Numbered from the stretch's first letter, positions 29,994-45,595 are shown. The stretch is 64,000 nt of DNA from Cacajao melanocephalus (GCA_963573385.1 CAUYLG010075597.1:1-64000); one strand, 5' to 3'. Numbers and translations are program-made. The notes: generated by a model from the letters alone, not told the origin.

Positions 29994-30840
29994 TGTTGGA
30001 TACAATGAGTTCCAAATTTCTCCTCAAAGAATCAGTATGTCAAGGTTGGGTGCAGTGGCTTACACCTGTAATCCCAGCACTTTGGGAGGCTGATGCAAGT
30101 GGATCACGAGGTCAGGAGTTCACAACCAGCTTGGCCAAGATAGTGAAACTCCGTCTCTACTAAAAGTACAAAAATTAACCGGGCATGGTGGTGGGCACCT
30201 ATAATCCCAGCTGCTCCGGAGGCTGAGACAGAGAATTGCTTGAACCCAGGAGGTGGAGGTTGCAGTGAGCTGAGATCACGCCCCTGCACTCCTGCCTGGT
30301 GACAGAGTGAGACTCTGTCTCCAAAAAAAAAAAACCCAGAAATAACAACCAAAAAAACAAGAATCGGCATGTCAGTATGTTCAGTTCTTTGTCCTCCATT
30401 TTAAAGTTTAACTTTCTTGTAGTTTCAGTAAACAACCTTTTCTACCAGTTCTAATCAGTTCACATCTGTTCCCCTGGTCATCTGCTCTATCTTGACATCC
30501 CAGTCACGTACTCTGACCTGAGTCACCTTTAGTTACCTGTTCTGTAACTGTCCTTCCTGCCTAACTGCTCACCCCACCACTCTGGCCCATACTCCCGCTT
30601 CCTTTAAAACAGCCAATTGGAATTAGCTTAGACTGTGCGGTCCAACCCTAGCCAATATGGGAATGACACAGCAGTCGGGGCTACCTGTGAAAGGGATAAG
30701 AACACCCTTCCTTCTCTTACTCAGGTGTGCGCTCGCCATTGCTCCATCTGTGAGATGCAGCCTTCTATAGAATTGCCTTGCTGAGAAAATTTATATTTGA
30801 CTGCTACTTCTTTTGTGGCATCAAAAATTTACATATAACA
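29994..30840 (+). mobile_element. Right LTR of the provirus, inverted, with inserted Alu
   Basis: Starts TGTTGGATAC and ends …acatataaca, directly followed by Tigger sequence. It holds CCAAT-type boxes near 30,611 and 30,652 and a U5-like end. The Alu at 30,043-30,359 interrupts it. Without the Alu it is about 515 bp. Its orientation is opposite to that of the internal region and of the left LTR. Confidence 0.9.
30043..30359 (+). mobile_element. Alu inside right LTR
   Basis: Flanked by 15-bp near-perfect repeats agaatcagtatgtca (30,028-30,042) and agaatcggcatgtca (30,360-30,374). Confidence 0.96.
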
Positions 30841-30952
30841 AGGGTTCAAAGCCAAACACTGACTTATCTTTCTAGCTATGAAAGTCCTATTAATAGATAG
30901 CCTATTCTTGCAGAATAAGGTTGTTTCACATACATTGAAAATCTATTGGGCT

Positions 30953-31516
<564 letters not shown>

Positions 31517-32217
31517 CTAGGTCCTTTGGAGAACGTGCTGCGGCTTCTGCATCAGCACTTGCTGCTTCATCTTGCACTTCTGTTATAGAGATGGCCTCTT
31601 TCCTTAAACCCCATGAACCAACCTCTGCTAGCTTCCAACTTTTCTTCCGTAGCTTCCTCATCTCTCTCAGTCTTCACAGAATTGAAAAGTTAGGTCCTTG
31701 CTCTGGATTAGGCTTTGGCTTGGGAATGTTATAGCTGGATTGATCTTCTATCCAGACCACTCAAACTTTCTCCATATCAACAGTAAGGCTGTTTTACTTT
31801 CTTATGCATGTGTTAAAAAGAGTGGCACTTTTAATTTCCTTCAAGAACTTTTCCTTTGTATTCACAGCTTGTCTGTTTGGCACCAGACCCGTAGCTTTTG
31901 TTCTATCTCAGCTTTTAACATGCCTTCCTCACCAAGCATAATCATTTCTAGCTTTTGATTTAAAGTCACAGATGTGCAACTCTTCCTTTCATTTAAACAC
32001 TTAGAGGCCATTGTAAAGTTATTAATTGGCCTAATTTCAATATTGTTGTGTCTCAGGGATGAGGGAGGCCCAAGGAGATGGAGAGAGACAGAGGAACAGG
32101 GTTTGGAGAAGCACTCACAACACACACATTTATCGATTAAGTTCACCGTCTTCTATGGGGGTGGTTCATGGAAGCCCAAAACAATTATAAAACAAAGGTC
32201 AAAGATCACTGATCATA

Positions 32218-32517
<300 letters not shown>

Positions 32518-32756
32518 GATCAGTGATCACAGATCACCATAATGGATAAAATCATAATGAATCATAATGAAAAAGTTTGAAATATCATGAGAATTACCAA
32601 ATGTGACACAAACACAAAGTGAGCACATGCTGTTGGAAAAAAGGCATTGATAGACTTGCTCAACACGGGTTGCCATAAACCTTCAATTTGCAGGGGAAAA
32701 AATGCAGTATCTGTGAAGTGTAATAAAGCAAAGCACAATGAAATGAGGTGTGCCTG

Positions 32757-32966
32757 TAGCGTGAGGAAAAGGGCTGCAGGACAGAGAGATGGACACAGAG
32801 AAGGGAACGGACAGATAGGGGTCATTCAAGTTAAGAGACATAGAGAAGATACTGATGATGTCTGCCGTACAAATAACAAAAATGTAAATAAGCTTTCCTC
32901 CCATGAGTGGAAAAAAAAAAAACAGTAACTCTAAAATTCTCTGGTAGAAAAATAGAGAAGTAGATT
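32757..32966. other. Unassigned, directly right of Tigger1
   Basis: Begins with the TA target dinucleotide. No family recognised. Confidence 0.4.
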
Positions 32967-33370
<404 letters not shown>

Positions 33371-33611
33371 CACAGCTGCTCCGTGTGCCCCTGGTATTCC
33401 ATCCCAGGGTTACCCTGACACTGCTGTGTGAGACGCCTGTGGGGACCTGCACAGCCATTCATGCCTCTGCAGGAAGTGAGTTAACATCCCACAGGTGACT
33501 CTCCACTCGGAGATGGTGTCAGTGGGTAACTGCTTCCTTCTCTGTCACCAGGTGGCTCAGTCTTAGGCATATTCTGCACATTCCTAGGGAGTCTGCAGAG
33601 GATCAAGTCTG
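33371..33611. other. Unassigned intergenic sequence
   Basis: No family or gene recognised. Confidence 0.35.
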
Positions 33612-33752
33612 TGATGGTTAATTTACCTGTCAGCTTAGAAGGTGTTTCTGGATGAGATTTACATTTAAACTGGTGAACTTCAGGTAAAGCAGATTTCCCA
33701 CCAAAATCTGAGTGGGCCTCAATCAGTTGAAGGCCCACATAGAACAAAAACA

Positions 33753-34318
33753 TGGTGATGGTTAATTTTGTTTGTCAATTTGACTGGATTGATACCTCAA
33801 TAGCTGGCAAAGGATTCTTTCTGGATGTGTCTATGAGGGTGTTTCCAAGGAGACTGGCATGTGAGTTGGTGGACATGTGAGGGTGGGGAAGATCCACCCT
33901 CAATAGTGATGGGCACCATCCAATCGGCTTGGGGCCCAGATGGACCAAAAAGGCAGAGGAAGGGCGAATTTTCACTCTCTTTCTTCCAGAGCTGGGACAC
34001 CCTGCTTCTCCTGCCCTTGGATATTGGGACTCCAGATTCTCCAGCTTTTGGACTCCAGAACTTTTGCTAGTGGCCTCGCCCCAACAAGGCTTTCTGGTCT
34101 TAGACTGAGGGATACACCATCAGCTTTCTTGGTTCTGACGCTTTCAGACTTGGACTAAGCCACTCTACCAGTTTCTTCCCTGGTTCTCCAGGTTGCAGAC
34201 AGCCTATTGTGGGACTTAACCTCCATCATCCTGTAGGCCAATTCCCCTAATAAATCCCCTCTCACATATATATCCTATTGGTTCTTGCTCTCAGAACCCT
34301 GACTAATACAACACAGCC
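33753..34318 (+). mobile_element. Second ERVL-type LTR nested in the first
   Basis: Starts tgatggttaattttgtttgtcaa and ends 'cctattggttcttgctctcagaaccctgactaataca', the MLT2-like terminal pattern. Contains an AATAAA at about 34,249. Confidence 0.75.
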
Positions 34319-34461
34319 TTCCAGAGCAAGAAGGCATTATTCAACACAGTGCCTTCAGACTTCAATTACCATCAGCTCTCCCCGGTCTCCAACCTGCCAG
34401 CCTAAACTGCAAATTTTGAACTTGCCAGCCTCCATAATCTCATAAGCCAGTTATTTACAAC

Positions 34462-34490
34462 CAACACACACACACACACGCACACACAAA
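34462..34490 (+). repeat. (CA)n microsatellite
   Basis: About 14 CA units with one CG interruption, within the outer LTR. Confidence 0.95.
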
Positions 34491-34530
34491 CATGGTTTTG
34501 TTTCTCTTAAGAAACCTGATTCACACAGGG

Positions 34531-34937
34531 CACCGGTGCCCACAGCAGCAACCAACTCGAGAATGCACCTTCTGACTGGCTTTCCCCCTTTTGGAAGATA
34601 ATCTACTTTTTGGATTTCCTGTTAAACTCTCAGAGAGATTCTGCAACCATGCACTTACCAAAATAAACTAGCTATGTACAAACCCTTAACTCAGGCTTGC
34701 TTTCAAGGGGAACCTCGGCCAGGATTTAAAGTTTATGTGTGTACTCTAGAGGGCAAGCGATACACAAGTGTATTCACAACTCAAAAGGGAGCCTTCTGTG
34801 TTTTCTATTTCCAACCATCCTGAGATCCAGAACTCTAGCCCAGAGCCCAAGACTCGAGTGTAATGGAACAATGCTGGCTGGATACTTCCCATGTTCCTAA
34901 CAGGATTACAGTTCTCTTCTCAAGGAAAAATATTCTT
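34531..34937. other. Unassigned intergenic sequence
   Basis: No recognised repeat or gene. Confidence 0.4.
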
Positions 34938-37080
<2,143 letters not shown>

Positions 37081-37104
37081 ATGGCTGGAAACTGTCTTTT
37101 TAAA

Positions 37105-37403
<299 letters not shown>

Positions 37404-38090
37404 AGAAACTGCCATTTTTAAAGAACTACAAAGTAGTTGTATTTATCCTGCTGCCCCAGAACCTCTCTGGGTTTAGCTTGTTTCTAGTCTCAATGTTCTT
37501 AGCAGTTGTGTGGGGACAGCCAGCTACAATGACAGAGCAAGACTCTGTCTCAAAGAAGAAAAAGAAAAAAATTTTGAAGCAGATATGGTAAAATGTTAAC
37601 ATTTGTTCAATCTGAATGGTGAATACACCCGTGTATTAAATTCTTTCTTATTTTTCTATATGCTTAAGATATTTTGTGTCTGATTTAAAGAAAAAAGAAA
37701 CGTCACCTGCTTTGAGAATGTAAAAAAAAAAAAAAAAAAAAGAAATGAAAAACTCCCAACTATAAATGGTTCTTTGATTACAAGGGAATCAAGGTGCTCA
37801 TTTCCAGTAATGACAGGCAAGGTAGGACTGACCCAACCACTGAAAACATCTAAAAATCTGGATTAAACAAACATCTCATCAGTATTCTGTGTGTTAGAAG
37901 CAAGGGGACAAGGATCAGAGCAGCCATTGTAGCTGGCTGTCCCCACACAACTGCCAAATGTCAAAGATTATTAGGCATGTAAAAGAATATGACATGTAAA
38001 AAAGCCAAGAAAAACCACAAACGAGAAATAGAGTGGCACAGGCTTCACAAACTGGAATTATCAAGCCCACTTTTAAAAACAATTATGGAC
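37404..38090. other. Region with an Alu 3' scrap and a 30-bp inverted repeat
   Basis: A short Alu 3' end (gacagagcaagactctgtctcaaa, 37,531-37,554) is joined to non-Alu sequence. The preceding 30 bases (37,502-37,531) reappear in inverted orientation at 37,925-37,954. A long A-run lies at about 37,720-37,741. Confidence 0.7.
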
Positions 38091-38092
38091 TG

Positions 38093-38378
38093 GGCATGGT
38101 AGCTCATGCCTGTAATCCTGACACTTTGGGAGGCCAAGGCTGGTGGGTTGTTTGAGCTTGGGAGTTTGAGAACAGCCTGAGCAACATGGCAAGACCCCGT
38201 CTCTTAAAAAAATTTTAAAATTAGCTGGGCGTGGTGCAGTCCCAGCAACTTGGGAGGCTAAGGAAGAAAGACTATGAGCCCAGGAGGTTGAGGCTACAGT
38301 GAGCCATGTTCATGCCACCACACTCCAGCCTGGGCAACAGAGTAAGACCCTATCTCAAATAAATAAATAAAAACAATT
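38093..38378 (+). mobile_element. Alu (J-like)
   Basis: Two arms with a shortened middle (gcgtggtgcagtcccagcaac). Tail (AAAT)n. Confidence 0.93.
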
Positions 38379-38506
38379 ATGCTTACCACGTTAAATGAAA
38401 CAAATGACAAACTTAAAAGTATTTTCAGGGAGCATGAAACTAAAATGTGAAAAAAAATAGATTTGAAAAAGAGCCAAACAGGATTCCTAAAAATGAAAAT
38501 AGGACA

Positions 38507-39008
38507 TGTAATAACCTACCCTGGGCTAGCATCACTGACTCCATCTTAGCTGTAAACTCCAACCTAGCTTCCCCTTCCCTCCCACAGCCCCTTTGGGTGC
38601 ATAACTGGGCCACACGGATGCTATGCTTATGTCTCGCTGACTCTGTGCTTATCCTACCATACAACCACTGTAACTACATCCTGCTTGGCAAGCACACCTG
38701 CTATTGTGTATAACTCTTTTGAAGCCCCCTTGGTGATTGTTTGGAAATACCCTTAGCAACCAATAACCCTGGGAACCTCCTCCCCCCTGGTTACTAGCTA
38801 ACTTGCTTATTCTGCTTCTGTAAAATTCCACTTCAGCAAGGCTCCCCCTCCCATACCTAAATCAAGGTATAAAGGGAAATCAAGCCCCTTCCTCTGGGCC
38901 GAGAGAACTTTGCACCTTAGCCATTTCTCGGTCGCCTGCTAATTAAAAGGACTCTTAATTTGAAACTCAGTATGTGGCGCACTCCTTCTAACTCACTCGG
39001 ATATTACA
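38507..39008 (+). mobile_element. Solo ERV LTR (class-I-like)
   Basis: 502 bp starting TGTAATA and ending TATTACA, a perfect 7-bp terminal inverted repeat. The flanking 4-mers GACA and GATA look like a decayed 4-bp target duplication. It has a TATA-type box (ggtataaaggg, about 38,868) and U5-like sequence with an AATTAAA-like signal at about 38,940. Family not determined. Open frames here are incidental. Confidence 0.75.
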
Positions 39009-39567
39009 GATACCCCAAATTTCAAATTTGATGGATTATTAGTGGCAGACTGGACACAGCCAAGGAGAGAATTAATGAAATGAAAGTCAATGCAGAAGAA
39101 ATTATTCAGAATGCAGCTTGGAGAAGATAGAAAATACTGAAGAAAGGGTAAGAGATGTGTGGGATACAGTAAGGAGGTCTAATGTATTTGCTTAAAGTCC
39201 CAGAAAAAGAGAAGTGGGAAAACTAGGCAGAGGAAACAACAGAAAAGGTAATGTTGTGAGTTTTACCAACCCGACCGCTTATCCCACAGATTTGAGAGCC
39301 CGGTAAATCCCAAACAAGGTAAATAAAAAGAAACTGTCATCTAATATATCATAGTGAAGTTACAAAAATAAATAAATAAAAATATTGTCAAAGTGTGTAT
39401 GGAGGGGAATGCCCTTCAAAACAGCGATGATTAGATTGATTTTCCACAGCAGTGAAATAAGAAGACAGTATAAGGAACCATCTTGAAGAAAATAACTGCC
39501 AAGAAAATTTTTAAGAATTAAAATGAAATAAGAATAGTTTCAACAAACAAAATTGAGAGTCTGTATC
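39009..39567. other. Probable old LINE (HAL1/L1M) sequence
   Basis: 'gcagaagaaattattcagaatgcag' resembles the old L1/HAL1 ORF1 wording also seen at 15.4 kb. The remainder is unassigned. Confidence 0.5.
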
Positions 39568-39954
<387 letters not shown>

Positions 39955-40515
39955 ATCTCTTATTAATATAAATTTCCTTCTAAGTACTGCATTTATTGCT
40001 TCCCATAAGTTCTGGTGTTATGTCTTCATTTTAATTCATTCCAAATAATTTTCTAATTTCCCTTGTGATTTTCTTTAACCATTCATTATTTATGAGTATG
40101 TTGTTTAATTTCCATATCTGTGGATTTCCCAATTTTCCTTCTGTTCATAATTTCTCATTTCATTCCCTTGTGAGTGGAGAGCATACTTCATATGATTTCA
40201 ATCCTTTTAACTTTATAAGGTTTGTTTTATGGCCTGATACATGGCCTATCCTTCAGAATGTTTTATGTGAACTTGTGAAGAATAGTTATTCTGATGTTCT
40301 TGAACAGAATGTTCTCTAGGTATCTATTAGGTCTAGTTGCTTTAAAGCATTAAGTCTTCTATTTCCTTGTTGATCATATGCCCGGTAGTTTTATCCATTA
40401 TTGAAAGAGGGATATTGCATTTCTCCTTTTAATTGTCACTTTTTATTTCATGTATCTGGGTCTTGTTGCTTTTATGGAAGAACTGATTTTCTAAGATCTT
40501 TATTCCACCATTCCA
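39955..40515 (-). mobile_element. L1 fragment, minus orientation
   Basis: Wording such as 'tggcctgatacatggcctatccttcagaatgttttatgtgaacttgtgaagaatagttattctg…ctatttccttgttgatc…tatccattattgaaagagggatattg' is the reverse of L1 sequence. Frames are broken. Confidence 0.8.
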
Positions 40516-40930
40516 GAAGTGCTTCCACCCTTGATATCTTATTTCGAGCTTACAGAATATATAAGCTTTTCAGTTAGAATCAATCTTGTTTTATAATATC
40601 TTTTAGGCCACAATATCAAGGTTCATACACTGTACAATGATAATATTCATTTTCTACAGAATTATCAGTTAACAGATCTTAGCATCAGTGACATATATGA
40701 AGATTAAGGTAAAGCTGAAGATAAAAACCAATATACCAATCCTAATGCCCTCTTCAGTTCTTCTGTGTAGTAATTATAGGCACCATATCTCTGATATCCT
40801 TAAACATTAAATTTCTCTTAGGCTGTATATTTCACCTGAAAATCATAATTATGAAGCTACACAGCTGTCAGGATTTTATCTCCATCTAGAATCTATGTAG
40901 ACTCCAATCCAGTTTACCTTAATATACTCA
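40516..40930. other. Unassigned AT-rich sequence
   Basis: No family recognised. Confidence 0.35.
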
Positions 40931-41137
40931 AGGTCTCTAAATTCTTGGTAGAAATGGTCCCTGACTTACAATGAATTGACTTAAGATTTTTCAGCTTTAC
41001 AATGAAAAGCTTTAGGTAGGCTAGGTTAAGCTATGACGTTCAGTAGGTTAGGTGTGGTAAACACATTTTGGGCTTATAGTATTTTCAACCTATGATGAAG
41101 GACATAACTTCATCATAAGCTGAGGAGCATCTGTACA
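40931..41137 (+). mobile_element. MER2/Tigger-like DNA transposon, second copy (internally deleted)
   Basis: Repeats the first about 70 bases of the copy at 39,568, including the 24-base flank, then jumps to the element's 3' end ('ggtaggctaggttaagctatgacgttcagtaggttagg…cataagctgaggagcatctgta'). Confidence 0.72.
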
Positions 41138-41219
41138 TGGCCTTATATAATAAATATTTTACTTAGATTATTTCGGTTTCTTAACTGCACACCTGAATAT
41201 TACTCCTTTCTTACAAGGT

Positions 41220-41526
41220 TTTTTTTTTTTTTTTTTTTTTTTTTGAGAGGGAGTTTCGTTCTTGTTGCCCAGGCTGGAGTCCAATGGAGGGATATTGGCT
41301 TACCATAACCTCCACCTCCTGGATTTAAGCAATTCTCCTGCCTTGGCCTCCTGAATAGCTGGGATTACAGGTGTGCATCACCACACCCGGCTAATTTTGT
41401 ATTTTTAATAGAGATGGGGTTTCTCCATGTTGGTCAGGCTGGTCTTGAACTCCTGACCTCAGGTGATCTGACCGCCTTGGCCTCCCAAACTGCTGGAATT
41501 ACAGGCGTGACTCATCGCACCCGGCC
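41220..41526 (-). mobile_element. Alu, minus orientation
   Basis: 26-base T-run then both arms to 'cgcacccggccc'. Confidence 0.96.
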
Positions 41527-42270
41527 CAAGATTGGTTTTTTACTACATAACAAACCTAAAATAGTGTTGTATGAAAGGAGAGAAGGTTAGCACTCCCCTT
41601 GACAAGGATGGAAGAGGCCCTCCGGCCTGACAACACACATATGGTCATTCTATTTTTTGTTAAAATTTAAATTAAACAAATTAAAAAAAAACCCTAAAAT
41701 AAAATACTAAATTGGAATTTCATTAGTCTCTATAATATAGAACTTTACCCAGTAGCTTATCCTCTAGTCTATATTCACAAAAAGCTCTAAGTTGTTCTTT
41801 TCATATCAAGTTTATCCAATTGCAAATACTAAAAACTTATTTTGTATTCAGCAGTCTATTCAAAAACTTATTTTGTATTCAGTTTTGCTGGCAAAAAATT
41901 GTGAGCCTAAAGCTCAAAACAATTATGAAAATAGTTAAGCTGAGTCAGAGACTGAGTGGCTTATTGCTATTATAGACATCTGCAATGTAACATGTTCTTC
42001 TGGAAGATTCCAATGAGAGTGATTATAGTATCTTTGCCTAATACAGCTTGGTGCAAGTATTCTGCATATATAATTACATAGATATCTAGTCCTGGATTAT
42101 CTTATTCCACTTGTGTTCATGGTTGTCAATATTTGATTCTACTATTTATTCAAAATATTCTTTATATTCAAATAGAATTATTTGCCGATTGCTCATATCA
42201 AGATAGAGACCGGTGTTCACTAACAATTCAGACTTAATTTTTTCCAAATCAGCTTAAATCCTGATTGCCC
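41527..42270. other. Unassigned AT-rich sequence with a small tandem duplication
   Basis: The 20-mer aaaacttattttgtattcag occurs at about 41,831-41,850 and again at about 41,864-41,883. No other features recognised. Confidence 0.45.
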
Positions 42271-42274
42271 ATGT

Positions 42275-42682
42275 GTTATGGGCTGAACAGTGTCCCCCCA
42301 AAATTCATATACTGAAGCCCTAATCCTCAATGTGACTTTATTTCGAGATAGGACCGATAAGGAAGTAATTAAGATTAAATTAGGTCATAAGGGTAGGGCC
42401 TTGACCACATGCAGGATTACTGTCCTGATGAGAAGAGGCACCAGAGAGCCCTCTCACTCCCCCTACCTCTGTCTTCATATGCGCATTGAGAAAAGATCAT
42501 GTGAGAATGTAGCCAGAAGGCAGCTCTCTACAAGCCAGGAACAGAGTCCTCACTAGAAACCAACCAGTTAGGCTTTAACCTGGAAATTCTAGCATCCAGA
42601 ACTATAAGAAAATAAATGTTTGTGGTTTAAACTACTCATCCTGTGATACTGTGTTAATGGCAGTCTGAGCAAACTAATACAC
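42275..42682 (+). mobile_element. MLT1-type MaLR LTR
   Basis: 'tgttatgggctgaacagtgtccccccaaaattcatatactgaag…atccagaactataagaaaataaatgtttgtggtttaa…gagcaaactaatacac' is the MLT1 order in + orientation, near full length. Confidence 0.9.
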
Positions 42683-43064
42683 CATGTTTGGCTCTAGAGG
42701 TACAAAAATGAATCAGGCCTAAGTCCTATACTTTAGTAGCATATTGTCTAATGAGGAGAGACTCATGAAAATACAATGCCATAAAAACTTCTAACTCAGC
42801 CTGGAAACCCTGAAAGGCTCCACAGAGCACATATTTGAGTAAGGTTTTCAAAGTCCAACTAGGAGAAGAAACAGTAATCCAGGTAGAGGGAATCCTTGGG
42901 AAGGACCCAGAGGCATTCAAAGGCAGGATGTATTTGGTGAACACTGAGAGAACAGAGGGCATAGAGAACATGAGAGTGTTAGGAGAGGAGGCTGAGTAAA
43001 TGGACCAGGGCAAGATGTCTATGAAAGGCTCTGAGTGCCAATATGTAAGAAAACGTTTATTAAA
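42683..43064. other. L2/MIR-like remnant
   Basis: Wording such as 'aatcaggcctaagtcctatacttt…atgaggagagactcatgaaaatac' and 'gggaatccttgggaaggacccagaggc' hints at an L2 3' end. Assignment is weak. Confidence 0.35.
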
Positions 43065-43065
43065 C

Positions 43066-43605
43066 AATGAGTTAGTTTACTAGGGCTGTCATAGCAAACT
43101 ACCATTGGCTGAGTGGCTAAATAAAAGAAACTTATTTTCTCACAGTTCTGGCAGCCAGAAGTCCAAGATCAAAGTGTCAGCAGGGTGGCTCCTTCTAAGG
43201 CCTCTCTCCTTGGCTGGCAGATGCCTCTTCACATGGTCTTCCCTCTGTGTTATCTACATCCAAATTTGCTTTTTTTTTTTTTTTTGAGACAAAGTTTCGT
43301 TCTTGTTGCCCAGGCTAGAGCACAATGGTGTGATCTCGGTTTACTGCAACCTCTGCCTCCTGGGTTCAAGTGATTCTCATGCTTCAGCCGCCTGAGTACC
43401 TGAGATTATAGGCACCTGCCACCATGCCCAGCTAATTTTTGTATATTTAGCAGAGACGGGGTTTCACCATGTTGACCAGGCTGGTCTAAACTCCTAACCT
43501 CAGACGATCCACCTGCCTCGGCCTCCCAAAGTGCTGAGATTGCAGGCATGAGCCACCGTGCCCAGCCCCACAAATTTGCTCTTGTTAAGAAGACAGCATT
43601 CACAC
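43066..43605 (-). mobile_element. MLT1-type MaLR LTR, split by an Alu
   Basis: 'tagtttactagggctgtcatagcaaac…cttattttctcacagttctggcagcc…ctctctccttggctgg' in minus orientation. The Alu at 43,270-43,567 interrupts it. Confidence 0.85.
43270..43567 (-). mobile_element. Alu inside MLT1
   Basis: T-run then both arms. The flanks share caaatttgct on both sides. Confidence 0.96.
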
Positions 43606-43638
43606 CCAGGCTGGCACAGTCCAGGGAAAGGCCCATTG

Positions 43639-43965
43639 TAGTAGGTTAAATAATCACCACCCAAAGATATCAAGTCTTAATCCCAGGAATTTGAAAATGT
43701 TACCTTATTTGAAAAAGAGGTCTTCACAAATGTGACTTGATCAAGGATCTGGAGATGAGGGGAACACACTGAATTATCTGCGTGGGTTCTAAATGCCACC
43801 ACAGTGTCTTTTCAGGACAGAGGCAAAGGAAGGTAAGTAGACTTGGAGAAAGTGATGTCAAGGTAGGGGCAGAGATTGGAGTTTCATAGCCACACACTCA
43901 GGAATGCTGGGGCAGCCAACAGAAGCTGGAAGAGGCAAGGAATCTACTATAGGGCAAAGTATAAA
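43639..43965 (+). mobile_element. MLT1-type MaLR LTR
   Basis: 'gtagtaggttaaataatcaccacccaaagatatcaagtc…ttaccttatttgaaaaagaggtcttcacaaatgtga…agaagctggaagaggcaagg' matches the MLT1 pattern in + orientation. The 3' end is missing. Confidence 0.82.
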
Positions 43966-44017
43966 AAGAACACCAATTTATTATTTCACCATTTTGAATC
44001 TTATTAATTTGGCTTGG

Positions 44018-44308
<291 letters not shown>

Positions 44309-44850
44309 TTTATTGTCTTGAATTTCCTAACCAGAGCATTCTCTTTCCCTGCAACAGTATACTTGAGAAATGCAATTATTAATGTTTCTAATGTGGTATT
44401 ATTTTGTTATATAAAGGTCCTGGATTCAAATAAATTTGTGAAAATCTTAAATAATTTAAAGAGCTTTATGTCATAACTTCTTAGTTCCTATGATCACATG
44501 CTTGTGAGGCTCCAAGACTGGGGAGATACAACATCCCAAGCCTATTTAACCATGGAATACTTTTACTTCAGAGCATTTCTTGGCACTGGCATTCCAATGG
44601 CTATTTTTTGATAAATGCTCAACTGCAGCAAAGAAAGGAATAGTCTTGGAGATTCTACTCAGACCAGGAAGCAACCTAGTGATGAAATGTCCATGACCAC
44701 TGAACAGAACACTTCAGTAGTAACCAAAACATTTCGTCTCTAGGTTCCTCATCTCTTTCACCTGGACAGGTATGGATTCATACGGCAAAATAATCTTCTC
44801 CAAGCCCAGCTTACCTGGTTTTTTATTAACAACACCTTCTTCTGAAGACT
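44309..44850. other. Unassigned intergenic sequence
   Basis: No family or gene recognised. Confidence 0.4.
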
Positions 44851-44854
44851 ATTT

Positions 44855-45098
44855 TTCTTTTTTTTTTTTTTGAGACAGAGTCTTGCTCTATTGACTCCCC
44901 TGGAGTCAACAGTGCAATCATAGTAGCCTCCAACTCCTGGGCTCAAGCAATCTTCCCACCTTAGCCTCCCTAGTAGCTAGGACTACAGGCTTATGCTAAT
45001 TTTTTAAAATTTTTGTAGAGATGGGGTTTTGTTTAATTGCCTAAGCTGGTCTCAAACTCCTGGCCTCAAGCAATCCTCCTGCCCTGGCCTCCTAAAGG
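44855..45098 (-). mobile_element. AluJ-like, truncated, with palindromic alteration
   Basis: T-run and a diverged two-arm Alu lacking its final bases. At 44,891-44,909 the usual sequence is changed into an 8-bp-arm hairpin. Confidence 0.9.
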
Positions 45099-45174
45099 AA
45101 TTATTTTCTTAAATTTGTTTTGATCATTAATTAAGCCAGATAGATTTTCCCTAATCAACTAGACTTTATCTAGT

Positions 45175-45595
45175 GGCTACTAAGGCGGCTCTAGCAAATT
45201 ACCACAAACTTGGTAGCTTAAAACAAGAGAAATGTATTCTCTCCCAGCTCTGAAGGCTAAAAGTTGAAAATCCAGCAGGGCCGCACTCTCTCCAAAGGCT
45301 CTAGGGGAGAGTCTTTCCTTGCCTCTTCCAGTGTCTGCTGGCTCCATGTGTTCCTTGGCTTCTGGCTGCATCCCTTCATTCTCTTGCTGTCTTCACATGC
45401 CTGCTCCTTCTCCCTTAAGAACACCTGCCACTGCATTTAGTGTACACCTGGAAAATCCAGGGTCATCTCATCTCAAGGTCCTTAATCACATCTATAAAGA
45501 CCCTTTTTCCAAATAAGGTCACATTCACCGGTGTAGTGGGTTAGGATGCTGACATGTCTTTTGGGGACCACTAACTATTCAACCCACTACAACCC
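45175..45595 (-). mobile_element. MLT1-type MaLR LTR
   Basis: Reverse MLT1 pattern from 'ggcggctctagcaaattaccacaaac' through 'gaccctttttccaaataaggtcacattc' to 'actattcaacccactac'. Confidence 0.88.

Larger units (their letters stand above)
23828..30840 (-). mobile_element. HERV-I-like gamma-type provirus, defective
   Basis: Internal region on the minus strand in the order tRNA-Ile-type primer site (29,970-29,987), leader, gag remnant (start codon at 29,495), protease/RT start (28,900 to about 28,330), an AT-rich gap, integrase (27,430 to 26,370) and env remnant (to 24,101). It sits inside a Tigger1. The left LTR is in the expected minus orientation but truncated. The right LTR is in the opposite, + orientation. 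Two Alus have inserted. Stops, frameshifts and a deletion in RT make it non-coding. The Ile-type primer site points to the HERV-I/HERVIP10 lineage; LTR10-type LTRs are expected for that lineage, but I could not verify the LTR name. Confidence 0.88.
33612..34530 (+). mobile_element. MLT2-like ERVL LTR, interrupted by a second LTR
   Basis: First part 33,612-33,752 (tgatggttaatttacctgtc…ggcccacatagaac). The continuation at about 34,319-34,530 holds 'ctccataatctcataagcc' and a (CA)n run before the LTR end 'cttaagaaacctgattcacac'. The middle is occupied by another LTR of similar type. Confidence 0.72.
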
